Positions 1 through 9,621 are shown, numbered from the stretch's first letter. The stretch: DNA of 64,000 nucleotides from Marivita sp003149565 (GCF_965216415.1 NZ_CBDCFU010000002.1); one strand, 5' to 3'. Program-made: numbers and translations. The notes: generated by a model not told the origin, from the sequence alone.

Positions 1-553
1 AAAGCGTAGCGAAGGCATAGGCGAGCCACGGAAAAGCCGCCGGGACAAGGCACATGGCGACGAAGAGCGCGATGGTCTCGGTGCCTTCAGTCAGCCCACC
101 GAGGTAATAAATGCCCTTGGTCGGGTAGTCCTCGGACGTGATTTTGCGTTTTTCGGCGATGATGGAGAATGCCAGAAAGCTCGATCCCGTGCCAATGAAG
201 CTACAGATCAGAACAGCGGCAGGCAGCGCGTTTGAACTCGGCTCATGCAAAGCAAATCCAAGCGGGAAAAGCCCGTAGAACATGAAATCCAGCGCGATGT
301 CGAGAAAGGCACCACGATCGGTGGGGTGGGTCAGCCGCGCCACCGCACCGTCCAGACCATCCGCAAGCCTGTTCATCAGCAAGCACAGAAACGCCAGACC
401 AAACAGACCCATCCAAGCAGCGACCACGCCCAGAAGCCCGATCCCGAAGCCCACCAGCGTGACCTGATCGGCGCTGATCCCCCGCGCGACAAGTGCCCGC
501 GCCGGGCGATCGATGGCGCGTTTTACAAATGGCAGAAGGGCGGCGTCGATCAT
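1..553 (-). CDS. ynjF: CDP-alcohol phosphatidyltransferase, YnjF-like (3' part missing)
   Basis: Membrane enzyme of the CDP-alcohol phosphatidyltransferase family, which moves a phosphatidyl group from a CDP-linked donor to an alcohol. The visible 184 codons start MIDAALLPF at an ATG and run off the left edge. The family signature is complete: Asp65, Asp68 and Gly69, Ala72-Arg73, Gly81, Asp85 and Asp89 fit DxxDGxxAR-x(7)-GxxxDxxxD, the metal and CDP site. Several hydrophobic segments follow. The gene is divergent from ynjBCD. In E. coli ynjF lies in the same neighbourhood as ynjBCD, so the context supports this assignment over pgsA or pssA. The substrate is unknown. Confidence 0.8.
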   Translation of the reverse strand, partial: MIDAALLPFVKRAIDRPARALVARGISADQVTLVGFGIGLLGVVAAWMGLFGLAFLCLLMNRLADGLDGAVARLTHPTDRGAFLDIALDFMFYGLFPLGFALHEPSSNALPAAVLICSFIGTGSSFLAFSIIAEKRKITSEDYPTKGIYYLGGLTEGTETIALFVAMCLVPAAFPWLAYAFATL

Positions 554-714
554 GGGTGGGGCCTGGCGCAGAGTGGTTGAGTTCTGCCTTAGCGGCGTGA
601 GACCTGCACGGCCAATGAAATCTTTCACACCTGTTTGTCATTTGACCGGATCGGGGTAGTGCTGGTCTTAACTGGCAAACCGGGGCGTTTGCCTCCAAGA
701 TCAGGACCATACTC

Positions 715-1920
715 ATGCGCACACTGCTTGCTGCCACTCTCGCCACTTTCACTGCCCTTGCAGCCCACGCCGAACCCGACCCGTCGGATTGGGACGCGGT
801 AACCGATGAGGCGCGCGGCCAGACCGTCTATTGGAACGCGTGGGGCGGGTCGGACACGATCAACACCTTTATCTCTTGGATCGGCGACCGGGTGAACGAA
901 GAGTATGGCGTCACGCTGGAGCATGTGAAGCTGTCCGACACCGCCGATGCGGTCAGCCGCGTGCTGGCGGAAAAGAGCGCGGGTAAGAACGAAGGCGGCG
1001 CAATCGACATGATCTGGATTAACGGTGAAAACTTCGCCGCAATGAAAGAACAGGATCTGCTGTTCGGCCCTTGGGTCGAAGCGATGCCCAGCTGGGCGAA
1101 TGTGGATGTCGCGGGCAAACCGGCGGTGATCTCGGACTTTACCGTGCCCACCGATGGACTCGAAGCGCCTTGGGGCATGGCGCAGGTGGTGTTCTATTAC
1201 GACACCGCGCGACTGGAGACCCCGCCCACCACGATGGAGGCGCTGGCCGCCTATGCCGCCGCCAACCCGGGGCGGTTCACCTATCCGCAGCCGCCGAACT
1301 TCCTTGGCTCGACCTTTCTCAAGCAGGCGCTGATCGAGTTTGTGCCGGATGCCTCGGTGCTGCAATCGCCGGTCGAAGAGGCTGACTACAACGCGGCAAC
1401 CGCCGAATTCTGGACATTCCTCGACGGTCTCACACCGACCCTCTGGCGTCAGGGCCGCGCGTATCCGCAGAACGAGTCCCGTCAGATCCAGCTGATGGCC
1501 GATGGCGAGATCGACCTCGCGATCAGCTTCAACCCGAACGAAGCCAGTAACGCGATTGCAAATGGCCAGTTGCAGGACTCCGTGCGCAGCTTTGTGATGG
1601 ACGCGGGCTCCATCGGAAATGCCAGCTTTGTGGCCATCCCCTACAATGCCAATGCGAAGGCTGGGGCAATGGTCGTGGCCAATTTCATGATGTCCCCCGA
1701 GGCACAGGCGATGATGCAGGACCCGGAAGTCTGGGGTCTGGGCACCGTGCTCGATCTGACAAAGCTGTCGGGTGAGGACCGCGCGCGCTTTGATGCGCTG
1801 GAGCTGGGCATTGCCACCCTGCCGCCCGCAGAGCTGGGCGCGACCCTGCCGGAACCGCACCCTAGCTGGATGGTCAAGCTTGAGGAAGACTGGACCGAGC
1901 GGTACGGCGTCGCGCAATAG
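715..1920 (+). CDS. ynjB: ABC transporter substrate-binding protein, YnjB family
   Basis: Periplasmic solute-binding protein of an ABC importer, 401 aa. A signal peptide (MRTLLAATLATF..., likely cleaved after AHA near residue 19) precedes a mature part with the YnjB-type opening (TVYWNAWGGSDTINTFISW) and a conserved IDMIWINGENFAAM stretch. The family belongs to the iron/thiamine/spermidine-like class 1 binding proteins, and its ligand is not established. It is the first gene of an operon with a fused permease and an ATPase. The ATG at 715 is preferred because it gives an intact signal peptide. Confidence 0.85.
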   Translation: MRTLLAATLATFTALAAHAEPDPSDWDAVTDEARGQTVYWNAWGGSDTINTFISWIGDRVNEEYGVTLEHVKLSDTADAVSRVLAEKSAGKNEGGAIDMIWINGENFAAMKEQDLLFGPWVEAMPSWANVDVAGKPAVISDFTVPTDGLEAPWGMAQVVFYYDTARLETPPTTMEALAAYAAANPGRFTYPQPPNFLGSTFLKQALIEFVPDASVLQSPVEEADYNAATAEFWTFLDGLTPTLWRQGRAYPQNESRQIQLMADGEIDLAISFNPNEASNAIANGQLQDSVRSFVMDAGSIGNASFVAIPYNANAKAGAMVVANFMMSPEAQAMMQDPEVWGLGTVLDLTKLSGEDRARFDALELGIATLPPAELGATLPEPHPSWMVKLEEDWTERYGVAQ

Positions 1921-1927
1921 GCCCAGC

Positions 1928-3646
1928 GTGAACCCACGCTGCGACACGCCATCGGCGCGGGCCCGGTTTCTACCCTGGGCCCCGCTTCTGACCCTTGCCA
2001 TCATGCTAGGCCCGGTGGCGGCCGGGGTGCTGGGCACCGTGGCTCCCGCCTTCGGCTACATGCCAGCCTTGGGGGGTGACGGGCTCACTCTGAACGCGTT
2101 CGCAATGCTCTTCGACTGGCCCGGAATCACCCGCGCCAGCACCCTCAGCATGACCACAGGCTTGGCCGCCACGGCTTTGTCCCTGCTCCTCGTCGCGCTG
2201 ATCTGCGCGGCATGGAGCGGCTCCCGTGCGTTTCGCATCATCGAACGGATGCTGTCGCCGCTCCTGTCGGTACCGCACGCTGCCGCCGCATTTGGTCTGG
2301 CCTTCCTCATCGCACCATCAGGTTGGATCGCGCGTGCCACCTCGCCGTGGCTCACCGGATGGGACAGACCGCCCGACCTCTTGATACTGCAAGATCCCTA
2401 CGGAATGTCCCTGATCGCCGGGCTGGTGGTCAAAGAAGTGCCGTTCCTCTTGCTCATGACCCTGGCCGCACTCAGCCAAATCCGCACGCAACAGGCGCGC
2501 GACACTGCGCTCGCGCTTGGCTATTCTCCCGTCACGGCGTGGCTCAAAGCCGTCTTCCCGCGGGTCTATGCTCAGATCAGGCTTCCGGTCTTCGCAGTTC
2601 TGGCCTTCTCCATGACGGTTGTGGACGTGTCTCTGATCCTTGGGCCGACAACACCAACGACACTGTCCGTACAGATCCTCAAATGGATGAACGACCCCGA
2701 TCTGAGCATGCGGTTCCTCGCCTCTGCTGCAGCCGTCTGGCAGCTTGCACTGGTTGTGGCTGCGCTGCTGCTGTGGCGTCTTGGCGAAATCACCATCGCC
2801 GCGCTGGGCCGCCGCTGGGTGGCGTCTGGTGCACGCGGCGGTGCGACGCGTGTGGTCCAAACCGTTTCCATCGCGGCAGCAACACTCAGCGCGGGCACCA
2901 TCGTGTTCGGCATCTTTGGCCTGCTCGTTTGGTCTTTCGCGGGGTTCTGGAGCTTTCCCGACCTGCTTCCCGGGGCCTTTACGCTCAAGACATGGATGCG
3001 CCACGCGATGAACCTTTGGCCCATTGTGACAGAAACCCTGATCATCGCCTCGGTCGCCACGCTGATCGCCTTGCTTTTGACGTTGGCCTGTCTCGAAGCG
3101 GAAGAGCGGTACGGGCTCCGACCGGGCAGCCGTGCGCTGTGGCTGCTCTACGTGCCACTGATCGTCCCGCAGATCGCCTTTCTGACCGGCCTTCAGACAC
3201 TGGCCATCTTCACTGGGATCGACGGCAACCGCATGGCTGTGATTGCGGTGCACATCATCTTCGTCCTGCCCTATGTATTCTTGTCGCTGGCCGATCCGTT
3301 CCGCGCGTGGGATGCGCGCTATGGGCATGTCGCGCGCGCCTTGGGTGCGGGCTGCGACGGGGTGCTCTGGCGGGTGCGGCTGCCGATGCTGCTTCGCCCG
3401 ATCCTGACAGCTGCCGCTGTCGGGTTTGCCGTCTCCATCGGGCAATACCTGCCCACCTTGCTGGCCGGCGCAGGCCGCGTGCAGACCCTGACGACCGAAG
3501 CCGTCGCATTGGCCTCCGGGGGTGACCGGCGTGTGATTTCGGTCTATGCGCTCAGCCAGACGGCACTGGCGCTGCTGCCCTTTGCCTTTGCTCTGTTCAT
3601 TCCCGCCATTGTCTGGCGCAATCGCAAAGGGCTGCGCCATGCCTGA
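1928..3646 (+). CDS. ynjC: Fused ABC transporter permease, YnjC family
   Basis: Inner-membrane permease, about 572 aa, with two tandem binding-protein-dependent permease domains in one chain (roughly residues 60-290 and 340-570). Two EAA-type loops are visible, ARDTALALGYSPVTAWLKA and VARALGAGCDGVLWRVRLP. These contact the ATPase. The start is a GTG at 1928, seven bases after the ynjB stop. The open frame continues upstream inside ynjB, but that part has the wrong composition and would overlap the binding-protein gene. A single double-domain permease is the normal arrangement in this family. The downstream ATPase overlaps its end. Confidence 0.85.
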   Translation: MNPRCDTPSARARFLPWAPLLTLAIMLGPVAAGVLGTVAPAFGYMPALGGDGLTLNAFAMLFDWPGITRASTLSMTTGLAATALSLLLVALICAAWSGSRAFRIIERMLSPLLSVPHAAAAFGLAFLIAPSGWIARATSPWLTGWDRPPDLLILQDPYGMSLIAGLVVKEVPFLLLMTLAALSQIRTQQARDTALALGYSPVTAWLKAVFPRVYAQIRLPVFAVLAFSMTVVDVSLILGPTTPTTLSVQILKWMNDPDLSMRFLASAAAVWQLALVVAALLLWRLGEITIAALGRRWVASGARGGATRVVQTVSIAAATLSAGTIVFGIFGLLVWSFAGFWSFPDLLPGAFTLKTWMRHAMNLWPIVTETLIIASVATLIALLLTLACLEAEERYGLRPGSRALWLLYVPLIVPQIAFLTGLQTLAIFTGIDGNRMAVIAVHIIFVLPYVFLSLADPFRAWDARYGHVARALGAGCDGVLWRVRLPMLLRPILTAAAVGFAVSIGQYLPTLLAGAGRVQTLTTEAVALASGGDRRVISVYALSQTALALLPFAFALFIPAIVWRNRKGLRHA

Positions 3647-4277
3647 TCCTGGACTAACCCTCAATAGTGTGGTGATCCGACGCGACGGGCGCACACTGGT
3701 AGACATCTCGGATCATGTCGACCCGGGCGAGGTCTTGACAGTGATGGGACCAAGCGGGTCGGGCAAGTCAACGCTCCTGTCTTATATCATCGGCAGCCTC
3801 GATGGTGGGTTCGAGGCCAAGGGGCTGGTGCTGCTGAACGGCACCGACATCACCGAACTAGCGCCCGAACAACGGCATGTCGGCATCCTCTTTCAAGACG
3901 AATTGCTGTTCCCGCATCTGTCCGTTGGCGAAAACCTGGCCTTTGGTCTCCGCGCTTCTGTAAAAGGCCGAGCCGCGCGCCAAGATCAGATCAACGTCGC
4001 ACTGGAGGATATAGGTCTCGCTGGATTTGCCGACCGCGACCCGGGAACCCTGTCTGGCGGCCAAAAGGCTCGGGTGGCATTGATGCGAATGCTGCTGTCC
4101 GACCCCAAGGCGCTGTTGCTGGATGAGCCCTTCTCAAGGCTTGACACAGAACGTCGCGACCAGATCCGGGCGCTTGTGTTTGATCAGGCCCGCGCCAAAG
4201 GGCTTCCCGTGTTGCTTGTCACCCATGATCACGCGGATGCCGACGCAGCCGGTGGCCGGGTGCACAGACTGGGCTAA
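3639..4277 (+). CDS. ynjD: ABC transporter ATP-binding protein, YnjD family
   Basis: ATPase subunit of the YnjBCD importer, 212 aa, close to the E. coli protein length. Walker A is GPSGSGKST (residues 37-45), the Q-loop lies in GILFQDELLFPHL, the signature is LSGGQKARVAL, Walker B is ALLLDEPFSRL and the switch histidine is in LLVTHDHAD. The ATG at 3639 overlaps the permease stop by eight bases, which indicates translational coupling. An upstream start in the same frame would lie inside the permease gene and was not used. Confidence 0.9.
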   Translation: MPDPGLTLNSVVIRRDGRTLVDISDHVDPGEVLTVMGPSGSGKSTLLSYIIGSLDGGFEAKGLVLLNGTDITELAPEQRHVGILFQDELLFPHLSVGENLAFGLRASVKGRAARQDQINVALEDIGLAGFADRDPGTLSGGQKARVALMRMLLSDPKALLLDEPFSRLDTERRDQIRALVFDQARAKGLPVLLVTHDHADADAAGGRVHRLG

Positions 4278-4290
4278 GGCGCGGATTGGG

Positions 4291-5121
4291 TCATTTGCCT
4301 TGGCGGGCGGGCGTGATCTGCGCCGGGTCGAACCGCAGCTTCAGAGCGTGGAACAATTCCACCGGCAAAATGCCAAAACATTTGGCATAGCGCGGGATCA
4401 AACGGGCCGGTTGCGACAGCGCGCGCCAGAGCCATTCCATGGCGATGGCCCGAACCCAAGCCGGTGCGCGGACCTGTGCGCCCGAGAAAAAATCGAGCCC
4501 AGCGCCAATGGACACAAAACCGACATGGCCCAGTTTGCGCCGACCATGGGCCGCAAACAGTTCCTGCTTGGGCGCGCCCAGCGCAAGAAACGCCATGTCC
4601 GCTCCCGCCTCGTGCAACGCATCAAGCACAGAATCCGCAGAGGAGCCGGCCGGATCAAACCCCATCGGAGGCGCAATCGTTGCCACGATCCGTGTACCGG
4701 GCACTTTCCGCTCAAGATAGGTCTTCGCCGCAGCAAGCGTATCATCCGTGCTGCCCACCAGCGCCAGCGTCTTACCATGCGCCGCGGCGATCCGAACGAG
4801 GGGCAGAATCGCGTCCGAGCCGGGGATCAACGACACCGGGCGCCCTGCGAGTTTCGACATCCAGACAATCGGATTGCCGTCTGCAACCACCAGATCCTGC
4901 GCAGCATAAGCGTCGCGAAAGCGCACATCCTTACGTAATTTTACCAAATGGTCCAAATTAATCGTGGCAAGCGAAAAGCCCTCTCCCGCGCGCAGGCGCG
5001 ACGAAATCTGCCGTTCAAGAACGACCCAATCCGGAACATTGACGGCTACGTCAAAAGCGTCTCCCCAAAAGCGCATCAGCGCCTCCTGTCTGGTCAGTTC
5101 CAAGGGATCTACGTGCGTCAT
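4291..5121 (-). CDS. WecG/TagA/CpsF family glycosyltransferase
   Basis: Enzyme of the WecG/TagA/CpsF (GT26) family, which adds a sugar, commonly an N-acetylmannosamine-type residue, to a lipid-linked precursor during surface polysaccharide or teichoic acid synthesis. Family blocks present are ATINLDHLVKLRKD, VVADGNPIVW with the conserved Asp, LGAPKQE and IGAGLDFFSG followed by RAPAW. The length from the ATG at 5121 is 276 aa. Longer in-frame starts add an unrelated N-terminus. It converges on ynjD and is divergent from the next gene, so it sits at the edge of the polysaccharide locus. The donor sugar is not predictable. Confidence 0.85.
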   Translation of the reverse strand: MTHVDPLELTRQEALMRFWGDAFDVAVNVPDWVVLERQISSRLRAGEGFSLATINLDHLVKLRKDVRFRDAYAAQDLVVADGNPIVWMSKLAGRPVSLIPGSDAILPLVRIAAAHGKTLALVGSTDDTLAAAKTYLERKVPGTRIVATIAPPMGFDPAGSSADSVLDALHEAGADMAFLALGAPKQELFAAHGRRKLGHVGFVSIGAGLDFFSGAQVRAPAWVRAIAMEWLWRALSQPARLIPRYAKCFGILPVELFHALKLRFDPAQITPARQGK

Positions 5122-5342
5122 GCGGCCAAATCGCGGCCACAGCGCCGCAAAATCAAGACATTCCCGCAAAAAATATCCTAAGACACACAGGAAAAGCGGC
5201 GTTTGTCGAAATATGACCATGATTGGATGGTCTAAACCCAGCGGAAATGACGCGCATAACCACGTGAGCACCAAGTGAACAACACCCGATTCCGTTTTGT
5301 CCGTGCTTCGGTCAGCGGTCGCCTCCCGGTATGGAGCGCGGC

Positions 5343-6470
5343 ATGAGCGGTGTTGTCTCAATCATAGGCTGCGGCTTCGTCGCTGATCTTTACATGCGGT
5401 CGCTTCGGGCGATGGACGGGATCACCGTAGCCGGGGTCTATGACAAGAACCCGACGCGTCTTGCCCAATTCTGTGCCTTTTGGAACGTGCCATCCGTCGA
5501 GTCGCTGGACGAGCTGCTCGACAGACATCCTCGGGATGGGGTGGTCCTCAATCTGACCAATCCGTCTGCGCATTACGAAGTGAATACCGCTTGCCTTGCC
5601 GCGGGCTGTCACACCTACTCTGAAAAACCTCTGGCGATGAGTGTCGACGACGCCAAAGCTCTGCACGCGCAGGCGCAGGCCGCCGGGCTGATGCTCGCGT
5701 CGGCTCCATGCAGCGTCTTGGGTGAGTCTGCCCAAACACTGGGTCAAGCGCTGCGCAATGGGATCGCGGGAACACCCCGTGCGATCTATGCAGAACTGGA
5801 TGACGGATTTGTGCCGCAAGCGGCCTACAAGAAATGGATCTCCGAATCCGGCGCACCTTGGCCGTTCGAAGACGAATTCCGCGTCGGCTGCACGCTGGAG
5901 CATGCCGGCTACTACCTTGGCTGGCTGATCTCATGGTTTGGATCGGTGCGCACCGTGGTTGCGGCGTCGGCTGAGACCATTCCCGGCAAGGAAGGCACCG
6001 GGCCATTTGCGCCGGACCTTTCGGTTGCCACGCTGTTCTTCGAAAACGGGCCGATGACGCGTCTCACCTGCTCCATCGTGGCCCCGCATGACCACCAAAT
6101 CCGCATCATCGGCGATGACGGTGTCTTGGCCTGCAAGGCGGCGTGGGACAATTCCGCCAAGGTCACCTTTGCCAAACGCATGACCATCCGCCGCCGCCTG
6201 ATGGAGTCGCCATTCCCGAAAACCATCAAGCTGCGCCAGCCGACCCACCCCAAAGTCAAGCGCTGGGGAGCGGCTGCGATGAACTTCATGCTGGGACCTG
6301 CGGAGATGCTCGACGCGATCCGCGAAGGCCGCCCGTCGCGCCTCTCGAACGACTTTGCCCTGCACATGACCGAGGTCACGCTGGCAATGCAGAACGCTGG
6401 CGAAACGTTGGGCGCGCAAGCCATGACCACCCGCTGTGATCCAATGGAGCCTATGCCATGGGCGCAGTGA
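5343..6470 (+). CDS. Gfo/Idh/MocA family oxidoreductase
   Basis: NAD(P)-dependent sugar oxidoreductase, 375 aa. The N-terminal Rossmann fold opens with SIIGCGFVADLY and has the family EKP motif near residues 94-96. The C-terminal alpha/beta domain follows. Such enzymes oxidise or reduce nucleotide sugars in polysaccharide synthesis. The ATG at 5343 has GGAG nine bases upstream and is preferred over the ATG at 5331. It overlaps the downstream epimerase gene by 13 bases. The same oxidoreductase plus epimerase combination appears as one fused protein at 9622-11730. Confidence 0.8.
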   Translation: MSGVVSIIGCGFVADLYMRSLRAMDGITVAGVYDKNPTRLAQFCAFWNVPSVESLDELLDRHPRDGVVLNLTNPSAHYEVNTACLAAGCHTYSEKPLAMSVDDAKALHAQAQAAGLMLASAPCSVLGESAQTLGQALRNGIAGTPRAIYAELDDGFVPQAAYKKWISESGAPWPFEDEFRVGCTLEHAGYYLGWLISWFGSVRTVVAASAETIPGKEGTGPFAPDLSVATLFFENGPMTRLTCSIVAPHDHQIRIIGDDGVLACKAAWDNSAKVTFAKRMTIRRRLMESPFPKTIKLRQPTHPKVKRWGAAAMNFMLGPAEMLDAIREGRPSRLSNDFALHMTEVTLAMQNAGETLGAQAMTTRCDPMEPMPWAQ

Positions 6471-7390
6471 AACGTGTTCTCATCACAGGCGCTTCGGGCT
6501 TCATCGGACGCGCAACGGTCGACGCCGCGCTAGACGCGGGGCTGGAGGTCGTTGCCGTGCAAAGGCGCGTCGGGGCGGACCGTACGGATGTAACGTACGT
6601 TTCGGTCGACCTCACCGTACGAGACAGCGTGGAGACCCTGTCGTCTGCCATGGCTGGATGTGACGCGGTCATCCACTTGGCTGCAGCCATGTCCGGCGAT
6701 CCCACAGATCATGCGCGGTTGACGCTTGCGGGCACCGAACACGTCATCGCAGCCATGAAGAACGCCGGTATCGGTCACCTCACGCTGGCCAGTTCGCTGG
6801 CGGTTTATGACACATCCACAGTGGCGATTGGCGCAGTGCTGACCGACACAACACCGCTTGTGACAACAGACACTCCGCGCGATGCATATTCGGATGCGAA
6901 AGCCCAGCAAGAGACCCTTGTTTCGAACGCCGGATTCGATTCGGTGACTGTGGTACGGCCGGGTATCGTCTACGACGCGGACCACCTCTGGAACGCGCAT
7001 CTGGGTGTTGGTGCAGGACCGGCTTTGTTCCGCGCCGCGGCGGATGATCCCTTGCCGATGTGCCATGTCCAAAGATGCGCCGCCGCGCTTGTAAAGGGAA
7101 CCCTGAAACAGGTTCACGACACGATCACTTTGGTTGATCGCAATTTGCCGGCGCGTGGACAAGTGATTGCAAAGCTTCAAGAAAGCGGCTGGCCCAAACA
7201 GATCCTGCCACTCCCCACAGGACTTCTGTGGACCACAGCGCGCATGCTTGGCCCAGTGTCGTCCAAACTTCCGGGCCTGCTACGCGCACCGGTCCTGCGG
7301 CAACGCCTGCTACCGATGACCTATCGCTTCCATCCACCAGAAGAGCTTGATCTGCCCGATCCTTCTCCCGCATGGGAGGCACGTTTATGA
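6458..7390 (+). CDS. NAD-dependent epimerase/dehydratase (extended SDR)
   Basis: Extended short-chain dehydrogenase/reductase, 310 aa. The cofactor loop GASGFIG starts near residue 10 and the catalytic YxxxK is in AYSDAKAQQE. It likely acts on a nucleotide-activated sugar in the same pathway as the overlapping oxidoreductase upstream. The next gene starts inside its stop codon region (ATGA overlap at 7387), so translation is probably coupled. The exact reaction (epimerase, dehydratase or reductase) cannot be assigned. Confidence 0.8.
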   Translation: MGAVKRVLITGASGFIGRATVDAALDAGLEVVAVQRRVGADRTDVTYVSVDLTVRDSVETLSSAMAGCDAVIHLAAAMSGDPTDHARLTLAGTEHVIAAMKNAGIGHLTLASSLAVYDTSTVAIGAVLTDTTPLVTTDTPRDAYSDAKAQQETLVSNAGFDSVTVVRPGIVYDADHLWNAHLGVGAGPALFRAAADDPLPMCHVQRCAAALVKGTLKQVHDTITLVDRNLPARGQVIAKLQESGWPKQILPLPTGLLWTTARMLGPVSSKLPGLLRAPVLRQRLLPMTYRFHPPEELDLPDPSPAWEARL

Positions 7391-8643
7391 GCTTACCCAA
7401 AATCGCCTATCTGACCGGAGAATACCCCCGTGCGAGCGACACGTTCATCCAGCGCGAGGTCGCCAACCTGCGCGCGCTGGGGCACGAAGTTCTGACCTGT
7501 TCGATCCGTACAACCGGCGCAGAACATCTCGTCGGCCCGGAACAATGCGAAGAGCACGCACGCACGTTCAAGGTGCTGGATGCGATGCGCAATCCGAAAA
7601 CCACGCTGAAGGCGCATTGGCGGTGGATAAAAACACCGGGGCGCTACCTGTCGGCGCTAGGGTTGGCGTGGAAGACTGCACCGAAGGGCATCAAGGGGCG
7701 GCTTTATAACCTGATCTATTTCGTCGAGGCCGGAGTGCTTGCCGACAAGCTGGCAGACGAGGGCGTGACCCATCTGCACAACCACATTGCAAAGGCATCC
7801 TGCACGGTGGCGATGCTGGCGGGTGAACTCTCAGGGCTGCGCTGGAGCTTTACGATCCACGGGCCCGACATCTTTTTCGAACCACACCATTGGCGGATAG
7901 ACGAAAAGGCTGCTCGAGCAGCCTTTGTCGCGTGCATCAGCCATTTCTGTCGGTCGCAACTCATGTGTTTTGCGGATGCGCAACACTGGTACAAACTGCA
8001 CATCGTTCATTGCGGTGTGGACCCGTCCCGGTATGCGCCCAAGCCGGTTCGAACCGGCTTGACGGCACTCTTTGTCGGTCGGCTCGCTGGCGTCAAAGGT
8101 GTGCCGATCCTGATCGACGCAATAGCACGCTTAGGCAAAACATACCCTGACCTGACCCTGCGCCTTGTCGGCGACGGACCGGACCGAAAAGCGCTGGAAA
8201 GTGAGGTCGCCAAGCGGGGTTTGCAGGATCGGATCATCTTTCTGGGATACAGATCACAGGCCGAGGTGGCCGAGGAACTGGCGCGTGCGGATGTCTTTGT
8301 CCTGCCCAGCTTTGCCGAAGGCGTACCCGTCGTACTGATGGAAGCGATGGCCTCGCAGGTGCCGGTACTGACGACGCGCATCGCTGGTATTCCCGAGTTG
8401 GTTGAAGACGGGGTAAGCGGTCGCCTTGTTCCGCCCGGCGATGTGGAGGCCTTTGCCGAGGCTCTGGATGCCTTGCTGTCGGATGCCGAGTTGCGTCAGG
8501 CATACGGTGCGGCGGGACGGGCCAAAGTGGTCTCGGAATATGACGCCGCGCAGGAAGCGAAGTGGTTGTCAGAACTGATCGCTTCCGCCAGCGAAGGGCG
8601 TACGGTGCCATCCCTCCGCCTGTCCGCGGACGCTGCGTCATGA
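7387..8643 (+). CDS. Glycosyltransferase, GT4 family
   Basis: Retaining glycosyltransferase of GT-B fold, 418 aa, resembling exopolysaccharide enzymes of the colanic-acid type. The N-terminal part opens with KIAYLTGEYPRASDTFIQREV. The C-terminal donor-binding half has FVGRLAGVKG and the EX7E motif in SFAEGVPVVLMEAMAS. A GGGAGG ribosome site lies just upstream of the ATG at 7387, which overlaps the preceding stop as ATGA. It is probably a cytoplasmic enzyme that extends the lipid-linked repeat unit. Donor and acceptor are unknown. Confidence 0.85.
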   Translation: MSLPKIAYLTGEYPRASDTFIQREVANLRALGHEVLTCSIRTTGAEHLVGPEQCEEHARTFKVLDAMRNPKTTLKAHWRWIKTPGRYLSALGLAWKTAPKGIKGRLYNLIYFVEAGVLADKLADEGVTHLHNHIAKASCTVAMLAGELSGLRWSFTIHGPDIFFEPHHWRIDEKAARAAFVACISHFCRSQLMCFADAQHWYKLHIVHCGVDPSRYAPKPVRTGLTALFVGRLAGVKGVPILIDAIARLGKTYPDLTLRLVGDGPDRKALESEVAKRGLQDRIIFLGYRSQAEVAEELARADVFVLPSFAEGVPVVLMEAMASQVPVLTTRIAGIPELVEDGVSGRLVPPGDVEAFAEALDALLSDAELRQAYGAAGRAKVVSEYDAAQEAKWLSELIASASEGRTVPSLRLSADAAS

Positions 8644-9608
8644 GTGTGGATGTCGTTCTGATCGGTCGCAACGAGGGGCAAAAACTCGTTCGGTCACTGG
8701 CCTCAGTCGCACCACATGCACGGCGAATGGTATATGTGGACAGTGGCTCTACCGACCAGAGCCTTGCCAGCGCAGAACAGGCTGGCGCGATTGTTGTTCG
8801 GCTTGACATGTCTGTGCCGTTCACGGCAGCCCGCGCTCGAAACGAAGGGTTCGCCGCACTGTTGGCCCAAGACGATCCACCTGATGTAGTGCAGTTTCTT
8901 GATGGTGATTGCATTCTGGCGGATGTTTGGCTTGCAAAGGCCGAGGAACATTTGCGGGCCGAGACCGATCTCGCGCTGGTCACTGGCCGGCAGCGCGAGA
9001 TGCGGCGCGATGCGAGCGTGTTCAACCAGATGTTCGACGTGGAATGGTCGCGCGCGGCAGGAGAGATCCTCGCCTGCCCCGGCAACATGATGGTGCGTGT
9101 CGAAGCCTTTGAAGAGGTTGGAGGGTTCAATCCCTCAGTGATCGCCGCCGAGGACGACGAGTTCTGCACACGGCTGCGCAAGGCAGGTTGGCGGTTGATG
9201 CGGATTTCCGAGCCAATGGCCGAGCATGATGCCAACATGATGCGATTTAGCCAATGGTGGAAACGGGCCGAACGCACCGGGCATGGGTTTGCGCAGGTGG
9301 GCCATTTGCACCCCGACTACTTCGTGCGTGAACGCCAGCGAGCTTGGGTCTATGGGTTGATCCTGCCGATACTGGCTGTGGTCGGCAGTCTTTCATCCCC
9401 CGCGATAACGGTTCTGGTTCTGGGCCTCTATGCGCTGTCCTATTGGAAAACGACGCGTGGTTTGGTCGTCGAAGGCTTACCGAAAAAGGAGGCGCGTGCG
9501 CACGCAGTGTACCTAACGCTGTCGAAGTTTCCAAATGTGATCGGCATGATCCGCTATCACTGGCGGCGTCTGAACAACATGCAGATGCGCATCATTGAAT
9601 ACAAGTAA
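8640..9608 (+). CDS. Glycosyltransferase, GT2 family, membrane-associated
   Basis: Inverting glycosyltransferase of GT-A fold, 322 aa. The opening VDVVLIGRNEG is typical of the nucleotide-binding strand, and the metal-binding acidic motif is in VVQFLDGDC. A C-terminal hydrophobic stretch (around WVYGLILPILAVVGSL and VLVLGLYALSYW) suggests anchoring to the inner membrane. Its ATG overlaps the GT4 stop as ATGA. It belongs to the plus-strand polysaccharide operon of five genes and is followed 13 bases later by the fused oxidoreductase-epimerase. Confidence 0.85.
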   Translation: MSVDVVLIGRNEGQKLVRSLASVAPHARRMVYVDSGSTDQSLASAEQAGAIVVRLDMSVPFTAARARNEGFAALLAQDDPPDVVQFLDGDCILADVWLAKAEEHLRAETDLALVTGRQREMRRDASVFNQMFDVEWSRAAGEILACPGNMMVRVEAFEEVGGFNPSVIAAEDDEFCTRLRKAGWRLMRISEPMAEHDANMMRFSQWWKRAERTGHGFAQVGHLHPDYFVRERQRAWVYGLILPILAVVGSLSSPAITVLVLGLYALSYWKTTRGLVVEGLPKKEARAHAVYLTLSKFPNVIGMIRYHWRRLNNMQMRIIEYK

Positions 9609-9621
9609 GGGGTTGAGGCGA

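Noticed and set aside
625..2037. 470-codon open frame on the minus strand opposite ynjB
   Set aside because: Arg/Gly/His-rich translation with no motif, lying over a clear binding-protein gene. It is a by-product of the high-GC third position of ynjB.
2212..3706. Long open frames on both strands over the ynjC permease (437 and 462 codons)
   Set aside because: Both overlap a double-domain permease with correct EAA loops. Their translations lack hydrophobic segments or any family block.
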